Below, piece by piece: positions 18,327 through 28,048 of a stretch of 64,000 nt of DNA. The stretch is from Candidatus Faecalibacterium faecigallinarum (lineage in GTDB: Bacteria > Bacillota > Clostridia > Oscillospirales > Ruminococcaceae), in the NCBI GenBank assembly GCA_019119685.1, contig DWWN01000060.1, positions 1 to 64,000 on the forward strand. Reading direction: 5' to 3'. A program made the position numbers and the translations under genes. Numbering within the stretch: position 1 is the stretch's first letter; every line of letters begins with the position of its first letter. The notes under the pieces are model-generated. The model saw only the letters and a program-made list of their open reading frames with translations, searched no databases and had not been told where the DNA came from.

Positions 18327-18428
18327 CTGCTTTTGCTTCGGGCGTCGCCGCGCCCTTGCAAAAGACAGACCGCGGCCCCTGTTCCGCTTCGGCTGTTTCT
18401 GCCGCAGGCAGCGCCTCAGCTTCACAGC
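18315..18428 (+). repeat. Second copy of the module inserted in repeat copy B; overlaps the 3' end of the SpoIID-like gene
   Basis: ggttgcggtgccctgctttt...cttgcaaaagacagaccgcggcccctgttccgcttcggctgtttc...gcgcctcagcttcacagcc matches the reverse complement of 16252-16366. Confidence 0.8.
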
Positions 18429-19525
18429 CAGCCGAACAGGAAGTCCCACAGGTTGAACCCGCCGGAGGAGATCCTGCCGTCCGAGCTGTCCATCAGGGAA
18501 GCGCCGGTGTAGTAGGTGGAGAGGATCTGCCGGTAGTCATAGCCCCGCTCCTGGGCAAAGCCCACCGCGCCGCACTGGCTCATGCCCACCCCGTGGCCGT
18601 AGCCGTAATAGGCCATGGCGGGGGTGCCGTTGGCGTCGGCGGTAAAGTCGAAGCAGTACCGCGAGCTGACGAACTGGTTGAGGTAGCGGTAGCTGCGCCC
18701 GTTCACCACCAGGGTGTTGTACTGGACAAAGCCGCCCAGGCTCTTGTGGCTGGTGTCGGCGCTGACGTAGGGCTCGTCGGGGTGGCGGCTGTCGTTGTAC
18801 TCCAGCATCCGGTAGTCCTTGCCCACCACACGGCGCAGGATGTTGTGGTACTGCTCCTCATAGGGGCTTTCCACGCTCTGCAGGTAGGGCACATCGGTGC
18901 CCCAGGCATCCCTGGCCGAGCAGGTGCCGTAGACGCCGGTCTGGGTGTTATAGCCGCCGCTGCAGGAAAACACCGCGTCGCAGACCGAATAGCCGCTGCC
19001 GGTGTCGTAGACCAGGATGAGGTCCGCCACTTCCTTGATGGCCTTTTCCATCTGCTTGCGGGTGGAGGACGGGATCTGGTTCACCGGGGTGTAGGTCAGG
19101 GCGTTGGCCGAGGACCCGTACTGGTTTTGATATTCCAGATACGAATGGATGGCGATGGCCTGCGCCTTCCATGCCTCGGCGGCGGCGCGGTCGGAAATTT
19201 CGGCAAAGTTGCCGATGGAGCCCAGCTCGGTGTAGGTGATGCCCACCAGGCAGTCCACCAGATTCAGCCGGATGTTCCGTCGCAGGCCCTGGCCCTTGAC
19301 GTTGAGGTAATCCACCGTGATCTTGTCCTTGCCGCCCAGACCCAGCAGGTCCAGCAGCCACTGGATGCAGTTTTCCTGCTCCAGCTCCTGCGAGACGGGC
19401 ACCTGCGCGGTGTCCGCCCCGCCGATGGTGTCGGCGGCCAGGGCCTGGGGGGCTGCCGCAAAGACGAGGGCCCCGGCCAGCGCCAGGGACGCCAGCCGCT
19501 TTGCCATGTGCGTTTTGATCTTCAA
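18422..19525 (-). CDS. SpoIID/LytB-domain exported protein
   Basis: Signal peptide, then AAEAWKAQAIAIHSYLEYQ, VFSCSGGYNTQ, YGYGHGVGMSQCGAVGFAQERGYDYRQILSTYYTGA. Confidence 0.9.
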   Translation of the reverse strand: MKIKTHMAKRLASLALAGALVFAAAPQALAADTIGGADTAQVPVSQELEQENCIQWLLDLLGLGGKDKITVDYLNVKGQGLRRNIRLNLVDCLVGITYTELGSIGNFAEISDRAAAEAWKAQAIAIHSYLEYQNQYGSSANALTYTPVNQIPSSTRKQMEKAIKEVADLILVYDTGSGYSVCDAVFSCSGGYNTQTGVYGTCSARDAWGTDVPYLQSVESPYEEQYHNILRRVVGKDYRMLEYNDSRHPDEPYVSADTSHKSLGGFVQYNTLVVNGRSYRYLNQFVSSRYCFDFTADANGTPAMAYYGYGHGVGMSQCGAVGFAQERGYDYRQILSTYYTGASLMDSSDGRISSGGFNLWDFLFGWL

Positions 19526-19600
19526 ACCAGTTCACCTTCCTGTATTGCTTTTATTATGGTAAAGTGTACCATAACCCGTCCCTCAGAGCAAGGATGAATT

Positions 19601-20848
19601 TTAATCGGCTGCGTCCGGGTCCGGCAGGGGCGTCTGGGGGTAGATGGAGTGCCCGCCGTTGCAGGCGTAGGCCAGGACGCAGACCAGGAAGAAACTGCCG
19701 AAGTATTCCCCGCCGAACAGTTCCAGCCCCACCAAAAGGGGCGCGGCCAGCGTGTTGGTGCCGGCGGCAAACACCGCCGCATAGGCCAGCGCCGCCCCCA
19801 GCGGCACAGGCAGGCCCAGAGGCGCGGCCAGCACGGCCCCCAGACACGCCCCGATGGTGAACAGCGGGGCCACCTCGCCGCCCTGAAAGCCGGCTGCCAG
19901 GCAGACGGCGGTCAGGCAGAGCTTAGCCAGCCAGTCCCAGGCGTAGAGGCTGCCCCCTGCCAGAGCCGCCGCCGAAAGGCCCTCGCTCAGGCCGTTGTAG
20001 CGGCTGCCGGTGGCCAGGCCGAACAGGGCCACAAGCGCCCCCACCAGAATGATCCGCTGGTAAGCGTTCGGCATCCAGCGGCCGAAACGGTCTTTCAGGC
20101 CGTGGAGCAGGGCCACGAACAGCCGCCCCGCCAGCCCGCAGGCCGCCCCCAGCACCACCAGAGCGATCAGCGTTTCCACCGTGAAGGCGGGCACAGCCGC
20201 GCCCAGCACCGCCGTGGCCGGGCTGACCCCCAGCGCCCCGCTGACCGCCGAGGCAGTCAGCGCCGCCGTCACCGCCGGCAGCAGGGCGTCGTACTGGGCG
20301 ACGCCGGTGTGGAACAGTTCCAGCGCAAAGAAGGCCGCCGCCAGCGGGGTGCGGAACAGCCCCGCAAACCCTGCCGCCACCCCCGCGATCAAAAGCTGCC
20401 GACGGTCTTTGGGGCAAGACAGCGCCGGCGTCAAAAAGCCGGCCCCCGCCGCGGCGATCTGGACCGCCACCCCTTCGCGCCCGACGCTGGCCCCCAGCAG
20501 GTGGCCCAGCCAGGTGGCCCCCACCGCCAGCGGGATCAGCCGCGCCGGGACGTTGTTCCGGCGGCCGGCCGCCGCGTCAAAGACCAGGGCCATCCCCCGG
20601 CCGCACTCGCCGCCCCATCGGGCATAGACCGCGCAGATCAGCGCCCCGCCCGCCGGCAGCAGCACCAGCAGCAGCGGCCAGCGCTCCCGCAGGGCCGTCA
20701 CCGCCAGCACGCCGTGGCCGAACACCGCCGTCAGCACGCCGCCCACGGCCCCCGCCGCCGCCGAAAGCGCCAGCAGCAGCAGGACCCGCCGCGCCCCGGC
20801 CAGCCAGACCGGCGCCTTTTCCGTCCATTGTTGTTTCATCTTCCCCAC
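19601..20848 (-). CDS. CLC-family anion transporter, probably CLC-F (fluoride/proton antiporter) type
   Basis: GASVGREGVAVQIA, FQGGEVAPLFTIGACLGAVLA, NNVPARL in place of GSGIP; about 415 aa. Confidence 0.82.
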   Translation of the reverse strand: MGKMKQQWTEKAPVWLAGARRVLLLLALSAAAGAVGGVLTAVFGHGVLAVTALRERWPLLLVLLPAGGALICAVYARWGGECGRGMALVFDAAAGRRNNVPARLIPLAVGATWLGHLLGASVGREGVAVQIAAAGAGFLTPALSCPKDRRQLLIAGVAAGFAGLFRTPLAAAFFALELFHTGVAQYDALLPAVTAALTASAVSGALGVSPATAVLGAAVPAFTVETLIALVVLGAACGLAGRLFVALLHGLKDRFGRWMPNAYQRIILVGALVALFGLATGSRYNGLSEGLSAAALAGGSLYAWDWLAKLCLTAVCLAAGFQGGEVAPLFTIGACLGAVLAAPLGLPVPLGAALAYAAVFAAGTNTLAAPLLVGLELFGGEYFGSFFLVCVLAYACNGGHSIYPQTPLPDPDAAD

Positions 20849-20950
20849 AGTCCTTTCTCTGTTCGGGGCGTTTCGAGGCGCGCCCCGTTTACAAGCAGTC
20901 TACCACAATCCCCCGCGCCGGACAAGGCCGCCGGCAAAGTTTGGCAAAAA

Positions 20951-20983
20951 GAAAAGACCGCCAGCTGTTGCTGACGGTCTTTC
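20951..20983 (-). terminator. Terminator of tRNA-Pro(GGG)
   Basis: Minus strand aaagaccgtcagcaacagctggcggtctttt. Confidence 0.8.
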
Positions 20984-21061
20984 TGGTCCGAGTGGCGAGA
21001 ATCGAACTCACGGCCTCTTGAACCCCATTCAAGCGCGCTACCAAAACTGCGCTACACCCGG
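20984..21061 (-). tRNA. tRNA-Pro (GGG), CCA encoded
   Basis: Minus strand ccgggtgtagcgcagttttggtagcgcgcttgaatGGGgttcaagaggccgtgagttcgattctcgccactcggACCA. Confidence 0.92.
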
Positions 21062-21102
21062 ATATCTGCCCCGGCCCGGTCTGAACCGGGGCGACGAATA
21101 GT

Positions 21103-21131
21103 ATTATACTCAGGCTGGGGCGGTTTGTCAA
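21103..21131 (-). promoter_or_regulatory. Consensus promoter of tRNA-Pro(GGG)
   Basis: Minus strand TTGACA, 17 bp, TATAAT. Confidence 0.8.
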
Positions 21132-21140
21132 CCGCTTTTT

Positions 21141-24014
21141 TCAAATTTCTTCCAGACGGGCCTGTTTGTCCCGCTCCAGCAGGGGTTTGAGGTACTGGCC
21201 GGTAAAGCTGCCGGCCACTTTGGCCACCTGCTCGGGAGTGCCCGCGGCGATCACCTTGCCGCCGGCGCTGCCCCCCTCGGGGCCCAGATCGATGATATAG
21301 TCGGCGCACTTGATGAGGTCCAGGTTGTGCTCGATGACGATCACCGTGTTGCCCGCGTCCACCAGCTTTTGCAGCACCTCGATCAGGCGGTGGACGTCGG
21401 CGATGTGCAGGCCGGTGGTGGGCTCGTCCAGGATATACACCGTCTTGCCGGTAGAGCGGCGGGCCAGCTCATTGGCCAGCTTGACCCGCTGGGCCTCGCC
21501 GCCCGAAAGGGTGGTGGCGCTCTGCCCCAGCGTGACATAGCCCAGGCCCACGTCCAGCAGGGTCTGCAGTTTGCGGGCGATCTTGGGCTGGTTGGCAAAG
21601 AACACCACCGCTTCTTCCACCGTCATGTTCAGCACGTCGGCGATGGTCTTTTCCTTGTATTTAACTTCCAGCGTTTCGCGGTTGTAGCGCGCGCCCTTGC
21701 ACACCTCGCAGGGGACGTAGACGTCGGGCAAAAAGTGCATCTCGATCTGCAGGATGCCGTTGCCCTCGCAGGCTTCGCACCGGCCGCCCTTGACGTTGAA
21801 GCTGAACCGGCCAGGGCCGTAGCCCCGCATCTTGGCGTCCTGGGTCTGGGCAAACACCGCCCGTATGTCGTTGAACACCCCGGTGTAGGTGGCGGGGTTG
21901 GAGCGGGGGGTGCGCCCGATGGGCTGCTGGTCGATGCCGATGACCTTGTCCACATATTCCAGCCCGTCCACCCCGTCGCTCTTGCCGGGGCGGCTGCGGG
22001 CGCCGTTCAATTCGCCCGCCAGGGTCTTGTACAGGATCTCGTTCACCAGGCTGGACTTGCCGCTGCCCGAAATGCCGGTGACACAGGTGAAGGTCCCCAG
22101 CGGGAAATCCACCGTGATGCTCCGGAGGTTGTTTTCCCGGGCCTTGTTCACCCGCAGGCAGTGGCCGTTGCCGGGGCGGCGGGTCTGGGGCACGGCGATC
22201 CGCTTGCGGCCGGACAGGTAATCGCCGGTCACGCTGCGCTTGGCCTTGCAGATATCCTTGACGCTGCCGGCGGCCACGATCTCGCCGCCGTGCACCCCCG
22301 CGCCGGGGCCCACGTCCACGATGTAGTCGGCGGCGCGGATGGTGTCCTCGTCGTGCTCCACCACGATCACCGTGTTGCCCAGGTCCCGCAGGTGCTTGAG
22401 GGTGGCGATCAGCTTGTCGTTGTCCCGCTGGTGCAGGCCGATGGAGGGCTCATCCAGCACGTACAGCACCCCCGACAGGGCGCTGCCGATCTGGGTGGTC
22501 AGCCGGATGCGCTGGCTCTCGCCGCCCGACAAGGTCCCCGCCGAGCGGGCCAGGGTCAGGTAGTCCAGGCCCACGCTCTGCAAAAATTCCAGCCGGGTAC
22601 GGATCTCCTTCAGGATCTGCCCGCCGATCTGGCGCTGCTTGTCGGTCAGGGGCTCGGCGCCGCGGCCCTCCTCGCTGGCGCGGATAAAGTCCAGTTCCTC
22701 GCGGATGGACATCTCGCAGAACTGGCTGATGTTGACGCCCCCCACCGTGACCGCCAGCACCACCGGCTTGAGCCGCTGGCCCTTGCAGGCCGGGCACTTG
22801 ACCCCCGACATCACGCCGGCGATCTCCTCCTTGACCCACTCGCTGTTCGTTTCGCGGAAGCGGCGCTCCAGGTTCTCCACGATACCCTCGAATTCGCCGT
22901 AATATTTGCCGCTGCCGAACTCGTTGGTCCGGTGCAGCTCCAGCTTTTCGCCGTTGGTGCCGTAGAGCAGGGCGTTGCGCGCCTCGGTGGAAAAGTCCCG
23001 CAGAGGGGTGTCCAGGGTGAAGCCGTACCGCTTGCCCAGGGCGAGGTAGTACATCTCGCTCACCGAGCCCTCGGCGTAATACCAGCCGCTGGCCTTGATG
23101 GCCCCCTGCCGGATGGACAGGCTGCGGTTGGGGATGATGCGGTCCTCGTCCACTTTCATGAAGATGCCCAGGCCGGTGCACTTGTCGCAGGCGCCCTGAG
23201 GGTTGTTGAAGGAGAACAGCCGCGGGGTCAGCTCGCTGATCGAGACGCCGTGCTCCGGGCAGGCGAAGTTCTGGCTGAAGGTCATGGTCTCGCCGCCGAT
23301 CACCTCCACTTCGGCCACCCCGCCGGTCAGGCTGAGGGCCGTTTCCAGGCTGTCGGCCAGGCGGCTGCGCACCCCGTCCCGGATGACCAGGCGGTCCACC
23401 ACCACCTCGACGGTGTGCTTGATGTTCTTTTCCAGGGTGATCTCCTCGTCCAGGTCGTAGAGGCTGCCGTCCACCTTGACGCGGGTATAGCCGGCCCGCC
23501 GGGCGGCGTCCAGCTCCTTCTGCTGGGTGCCCTTGCGCTGGCGGACCACCGGGGCCAGCACCTGGAAGCGTGTTCCCTCCTCCAGTTTGAGGACGGCGTC
23601 CACCATCTCGTCCACGCTCTGCTGGCTGATGACCCGGCCGCAGACCGGGCAGTGGGGCACGCCGATGCGGGCGTACAGCAGGCGGAGGTAGTCGTAGATC
23701 TCGGTCACGGTGCCCACCGTGGAGCGGGGGTTGTGGCTGGTGGTCTTCTGGTCGATGGAGATGGCCGGGGAAAGCCCGGTGATCTCGTCCACGTCGGGCT
23801 TGTCCATCCGGCCCAGGAACATCCGGGCATAGCTGGACAGGCTTTCCACATAGCGGCGCTGGCCGTCGGCGTAAATGGTGTCGAAGGCCAGGCTGGATTT
23901 GCCCGACCCCGACAGCCCGGTCATGACGATGAACTTGTCCCGCGGGAGGGTCAGGCTGACGTTTTTCAGGTTGTGCTCCCGCGCGCCCTTGATGACGATT
24001 TTATCGTTTGCCAA
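21141..24014 (-). CDS. uvrA: Excinuclease ABC subunit A
   Basis: Two ABC modules, zinc-binding CPVCGRVI and [11 protein letters not shown] start overlaps the uvrB stop. Confidence 0.98.
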   Translation of the reverse strand: MANDKIVIKGAREHNLKNVSLTLPRDKFIVMTGLSGSGKSSLAFDTIYADGQRRYVESLSSYARMFLGRMDKPDVDEITGLSPAISIDQKTTSHNPRSTVGTVTEIYDYLRLLYARIGVPHCPVCGRVISQQSVDEMVDAVLKLEEGTRFQVLAPVVRQRKGTQQKELDAARRAGYTRVKVDGSLYDLDEEITLEKNIKHTVEVVVDRLVIRDGVRSRLADSLETALSLTGGVAEVEVIGGETMTFSQNFACPEHGVSISELTPRLFSFNNPQGACDKCTGLGIFMKVDEDRIIPNRSLSIRQGAIKASGWYYAEGSVSEMYYLALGKRYGFTLDTPLRDFSTEARNALLYGTNGEKLELHRTNEFGSGKYYGEFEGIVENLERRFRETNSEWVKEEIAGVMSGVKCPACKGQRLKPVVLAVTVGGVNISQFCEMSIREELDFIRASEEGRGAEPLTDKQRQIGGQILKEIRTRLEFLQSVGLDYLTLARSAGTLSGGESQRIRLTTQIGSALSGVLYVLDEPSIGLHQRDNDKLIATLKHLRDLGNTVIVVEHDEDTIRAADYIVDVGPGAGVHGGEIVAAGSVKDICKAKRSVTGDYLSGRKRIAVPQTRRPGNGHCLRVNKARENNLRSITVDFPLGTFTCVTGISGSGKSSLVNEILYKTLAGELNGARSRPGKSDGVDGLEYVDKVIGIDQQPIGRTPRSNPATYTGVFNDIRAVFAQTQDAKMRGYGPGRFSFNVKGGRCEACEGNGILQIEMHFLPDVYVPCEVCKGARYNRETLEVKYKEKTIADVLNMTVEEAVVFFANQPKIARKLQTLLDVGLGYVTLGQSATTLSGGEAQRVKLANELARRSTGKTVYILDEPTTGLHIADVHRLIEVLQKLVDAGNTVIVIEHNLDLIKCADYIIDLGPEGGSAGGKVIAAGTPEQVAKVAGSFTGQYLKPLLERDKQARLEEI

Positions 24015-26064
24015 AGTATTTTCTTCCTTTTCTCTGTGTCTGTGCGTGGTTCTGGCGGCGTTCGGCCTCGGCGTCCGAGTCGGCGGTGGGGTTCTCGCCC
24101 CGGCGCAGCCGGTCGATCTGGTCCCGCAGGAAGGCCGCGTGCTCGAACTGCAGCAGCTTGGCCGCCTCTTTCATCTCCCGGGTCAGCCGCTCGATGGCTG
24201 CTTCCCGCTCCTTCTTGCCCATCCGGCGGGTGTTGGCCTTGGCGTTTTCGGCCTTGTCGCTGATCTCGATGGAGTCGCGTATCTCCTTGACGATGGTCCT
24301 GGGGGTGATGCCGTGGGCCTGGTTGTAGGCCGTCTGGATGGCGCGGCGGCGCTCGGTCTCGGTGATGGCCCGCTCCATGCTGTCGGTGACGGTGTCGGCG
24401 TACATGATGACCAGGCCGTCCGCGTTGCGGGCCGCCCGGCCGATGGTCTGGATCAGGCTGGTCTCGCTGCGCAGGAAGCCCTCCTTGTCCGCGTCCAGGA
24501 TGGCCACCAGGCTGACCTCGGGCAGGTCCAGCCCTTCGCGCAGCAGGTTGATGCCCACGATCACGTCGATGGCGCCGGTCCGCAGGTCGCGGATCAGCTC
24601 CATCCGCTCAAAGGTGTCCACCTCGTGGTGCATATATTTCACCTTGACCCCCTGGCCGGTGAGGTAGTCGGTCAGGTCCTCGGCCATCTTTTTGGTCAGG
24701 GTGGTGACCAGCACCCGCTCACCCCGCGCCACACGGGCGTTGATCTCACCCAGCAGGTCGGTGACCTGGCCCTCCACCGGCCGCACCGAGATGGGCGGGT
24801 CCAGCAGGCCGGTGGGCCGGATGACCTGCTCGGCCACCTGGGTGCTGTGGGCCTGCTCATAGGGGCCGGGGGTGGCCGAAACGAAGATGGTCTGGTTCAG
24901 CTTGCTCTCCACCTCCTCGAATTTGAGGGGGCGGTTGTCGAAGGCCGACGGCAGCCGGAAACCGTATTCCACCAGGGTCTTTTTGCGGGCGTAGTCGCCG
25001 CCGTACATGGCCCGCACCTGGGGCAGGGTGACGTGGCTCTCGTCCACAAACAGCAGAAAGTCCTTGGGGAAGTAGTCCAGCAGGGTGGTGGGCATACTGC
25101 CGGGGGCCCGCCCCGACAGCACCGCCGAATAGTTCTCGATGCCCTTGCAGACACCCACCTCGTTGAGCATCTCGATGTCGTAGTTGGTGCGCTGGGCGAT
25201 GCGCTGGGCCTCGATCAGCTTGCCCCCGGCGGTGAACTGCTTGACCTGCTGGTCGCACTCAGCCCGGATCTTTTCGATGGCGGCGGCCTTTTTCTCGGCG
25301 CTGACGATGTAGTGGCTGGCCGGGAAGATGGCCACATGCTTGACGATGTTCTGCTTGGTCCCGGTGACGGGGTTGAACTCGGTGATGCGGTCGATCTCGT
25401 CGCCGAAAAACTCCACCTTGATGGCCAGCTCGCTCATATAGGCCAGGTAGATATCCACCGTATCGCCCCGGACCCGGAACTTGTTGCGGATGAAATTCAC
25501 GTCGTTGCGCTCATACTGCAGGTCCACCAGGCGGCGGCACAGGTCCTCCCGGCTCATCTCCATGCCGGGGCGCAGGCTGATGACCATGCTGCGGTAGTCA
25601 ATGGGGTCGCCCAGCGAGTAGATGCAGGACACCGACGCCACGATGATGACGTCCCGCCGCTCAGACAAAGCCGCCGTCGCCGAATGGCGCAGGCGGTCGA
25701 TCTCGTCGTTGATGGCGCTGTCCTTTTCAATATAGGTGTCGGTGCTGGGGATATAGGCCTCGGGCTGGTAGTAGTCGTAGTAGGAGACGAAGTATTCCAC
25801 CGCATTTTCCGGGAAAAACGCCCGGAACTCGGTGCACAGCTGGGCGGCCAGGGTCTTGTTGTGGGCCAGCACCAGGGTGGGGCGGTTGCACCGGGCGATG
25901 ACGTTGGCCATGGTAAAGGTCTTGCCGCTGCCGGTGACGCCCAGCAAAGTCTGGCACTTGTCCCCGCGCTGGACCCCTTCCACCAGCTTTTCGATGGCCT
26001 GGGGCTGGTCGCCGGTGGGCTGGTATGGCGACACCAGTTTGAAGCGGTTTTCTTCTGTCGGCAT
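24001..26064 (-). CDS. uvrB: Excinuclease ABC subunit B
   Basis: [62 protein letters not shown]. Confidence 0.98.
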   Translation of the reverse strand: MPTEENRFKLVSPYQPTGDQPQAIEKLVEGVQRGDKCQTLLGVTGSGKTFTMANVIARCNRPTLVLAHNKTLAAQLCTEFRAFFPENAVEYFVSYYDYYQPEAYIPSTDTYIEKDSAINDEIDRLRHSATAALSERRDVIIVASVSCIYSLGDPIDYRSMVISLRPGMEMSREDLCRRLVDLQYERNDVNFIRNKFRVRGDTVDIYLAYMSELAIKVEFFGDEIDRITEFNPVTGTKQNIVKHVAIFPASHYIVSAEKKAAAIEKIRAECDQQVKQFTAGGKLIEAQRIAQRTNYDIEMLNEVGVCKGIENYSAVLSGRAPGSMPTTLLDYFPKDFLLFVDESHVTLPQVRAMYGGDYARKKTLVEYGFRLPSAFDNRPLKFEEVESKLNQTIFVSATPGPYEQAHSTQVAEQVIRPTGLLDPPISVRPVEGQVTDLLGEINARVARGERVLVTTLTKKMAEDLTDYLTGQGVKVKYMHHEVDTFERMELIRDLRTGAIDVIVGINLLREGLDLPEVSLVAILDADKEGFLRSETSLIQTIGRAARNADGLVIMYADTVTDSMERAITETERRRAIQTAYNQAHGITPRTIVKEIRDSIEISDKAENAKANTRRMGKKEREAAIERLTREMKEAAKLLQFEHAAFLRDQIDRLRRGENPTADSDAEAERRQNHAQTQRKGRKYFGKR

Positions 26065-26151
26065 GGAACTCCCCCTTTTCGCCGCGCTTTTACAATCAAT
26101 GGTTGTCATTTCATCTCAAATTATACCACATTCGTTTTCTTTTGTATAGCC

Positions 26152-26883
26152 TCAATCTTCCCGCAGCTGGAAGATGCGCAGCCGCTCGTTGCCGGCCTCC
26201 GGCAGCTCGCTGCGCTGGCGCAAAGAGAGGTATTCCGTCTCGGTGACGATGATGTGGTCCAGCAGCTCGACGCCCACCACGAACATCCCGCGGGCCAGCT
26301 CGGCGGTGGCCTCGATGTCCTGCCGGGAGGGCAGGGCGCTGCCGCTGGGGTGGTTGTGGCACAGCACCACCCAGTGGGCTTTGAGCCGCACCGCCTGGGC
26401 GATGGCCTCCCGGATGGGCAGTTCCACCATGTCGGCGGTGCCGCTGCCCAGCCACGAAGTGCAGGTGATCCGCCGCTGGCGGTCCAGGCAGACCAGCAGC
26501 ACCCGCTCCCGGACGGTGCCCCGGAACCGTGCCATCAGGTACTCCCCCATCTGCTCCACCGTCTGCAGCCTGCGCCGGTCCCGGGTCAGGCTGCGGTGGT
26601 AGCAGGCGCTGATCTGGGGCAGCAGGTGGAGGAACCGGGCCGAAGCCGGGCCCATCCCCTCCACCAGGCACAGCTCCTCCTCGTCCGCTTCCAGCACGCC
26701 GGCAAAGTCCCCAAAGCGCTCCAGCAAAGCGTGGGCGATGGGGTTCGTATCCCGCCGGGTGATGGTGAAGTAGAGCAGATATTCCAGCATCTCGTGTTCG
26801 GCCAGGCTTTCCAGGCCGTACTTCTGCACCCGCTCGTGCATCCGCTGGCGGTGCCCCGCGTGGATCTGTTTTTCACCTGCCAT
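26152..26883 (-). CDS. radC: RadC family JAB-domain protein
   Basis: HRQRMHERVQKYGLESLAEHEMLEYLLYF; JAMM HNHPSGSALPSRQD. Confidence 0.92.
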   Translation of the reverse strand: MAGEKQIHAGHRQRMHERVQKYGLESLAEHEMLEYLLYFTITRRDTNPIAHALLERFGDFAGVLEADEEELCLVEGMGPASARFLHLLPQISACYHRSLTRDRRRLQTVEQMGEYLMARFRGTVRERVLLVCLDRQRRITCTSWLGSGTADMVELPIREAIAQAVRLKAHWVVLCHNHPSGSALPSRQDIEATAELARGMFVVGVELLDHIIVTETEYLSLRQRSELPEAGNERLRIFQLRED

Positions 26884-26980
26884 AGCGCATCCCACCTCCT
26901 GTCCTTCCCTTTTCCGTCCCTTTTAGGATACTTTTCTTTTGGAAAAAAGACAAGCCTTTCGGGCAAATTTTCTTTCGCGA

Positions 26981-27009
26981 TTGACTTGCATCCCCAAATC
27001 GTTTATCAT
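26981..27009 (+). promoter_or_regulatory. Promoter of the pseudouridine synthase gene
   Basis: TTGACT, 17 bp, TATCAT. Confidence 0.65.
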
Positions 27010-27042
27010 GGTCTTAAAGTGAGACACGATGAGGATACGACT

Positions 27043-28029
27043 ATGAAACGATTTACCGCAACCGCCAACGACGAGGGCGTCCGGCTGTCGCGCTTTGTCC
27101 AGAGCGTGACCACCGGCCTGCCCACCAGCCTGCTGTACAAGAGTTTCCGCAACAAGCGGATCAAGGTCAACGGCAAAAAGGCCGCCCCCGACGCAAGGCT
27201 CTGCGCCGGGGACCTGATCGAGCTGTACATCAACGACGAGTTTTTCCCGCCCGAGGCCGCCCCGGCCCGGCCCGCAAAGCCCAGCCGGCCCAAACAGCCC
27301 AGAGTGCAGGTGGTCTACGAGGACGGGAACATCGCCGTCCTCTATAAGCCCGCTCACCTGCTGTGCCACAGCGACCGCACCGGCGACGCCAACTTGGTGG
27401 ACGCCTTCACCCAGTACCTGGCCGAAAAGGGCGAGTATGTTCCCGGCGGGGAGAACCGCTTTGCCCCCGCCCTGTGCAACCGGCTGGACCGGGGCACCGA
27501 GGGCCTGGTCATCGCGGCCAAGAATTACGCCGCCCTGCGGGACATGAACGAGATCATCCGCACCGACCGGCTGAAAAAGGAATACTACACCATCACGGTG
27601 GGCATCCCGCCGCGGGGCCGCTTCACCGCCTGGTGGGAGCACGACGAAAAAGCTAACAAGGTCAGCATCCACGCCCACCCCGACCAGGCCGGCCGCCGCA
27701 AGCAGATCGTCACCGATGTGGACGTGCTGCGCACGGCCGGGCCCTATGCCCTGTGCAAAATCGGGCTGGTGACCGGGCGGACCCACCAGATCCGGGCCCA
27801 CCTGGCCTACCTGGGGCGGCCGGTGCTGGGGGACATCAAATACGGTAACCGCAAGGCCAACGAGCGGGCCGGGGCAAAGACCCAGGCGCTGTGCGCGGTG
27901 CGGGTCAGCTTTTTGGACATCCCCGAGGAAAACACCCTCCATTACCTGACCGGCAAGGTCATCAAGCTGAAGGACCCGCAGATCGTGCGGCAGTTCGACG
28001 CGCTGGACAAATCGAAACAGGCCGGCTGA
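27043..28029 (+). CDS. RluA/RluD-family pseudouridine synthase
   Basis: Start ATG at 27043 (MKRFTATANDEGVRLSRFVQ); S4-like N-terminus; CNRLDRGTEGLVIAAKN. The 1384-aa ORF in the track is an artificial upstream extension. Confidence 0.93.
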   Translation: MKRFTATANDEGVRLSRFVQSVTTGLPTSLLYKSFRNKRIKVNGKKAAPDARLCAGDLIELYINDEFFPPEAAPARPAKPSRPKQPRVQVVYEDGNIAVLYKPAHLLCHSDRTGDANLVDAFTQYLAEKGEYVPGGENRFAPALCNRLDRGTEGLVIAAKNYAALRDMNEIIRTDRLKKEYYTITVGIPPRGRFTAWWEHDEKANKVSIHAHPDQAGRRKQIVTDVDVLRTAGPYALCKIGLVTGRTHQIRAHLAYLGRPVLGDIKYGNRKANERAGAKTQALCAVRVSFLDIPEENTLHYLTGKVIKLKDPQIVRQFDALDKSKQAG

Positions 28030-28048
28030 CCGGCAGGAAGGAGCCTCC

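Noticed and set aside
20849-20983. Fluoride riboswitch ahead of the CLC gene
   Set aside because: Looked for the crcB-motif core in the minus-strand leader; no convincing match by eye.
21327-24263. 978-aa plus-strand ORF
   Set aside because: Antisense shadow of uvrA.
23875-27042. N-terminal two thirds of the 1384-aa plus-strand ORF
   Set aside because: Antisense shadow of uvrB and radC. Only the 3' portion from 27043 is a real gene (pseudouridine synthase).
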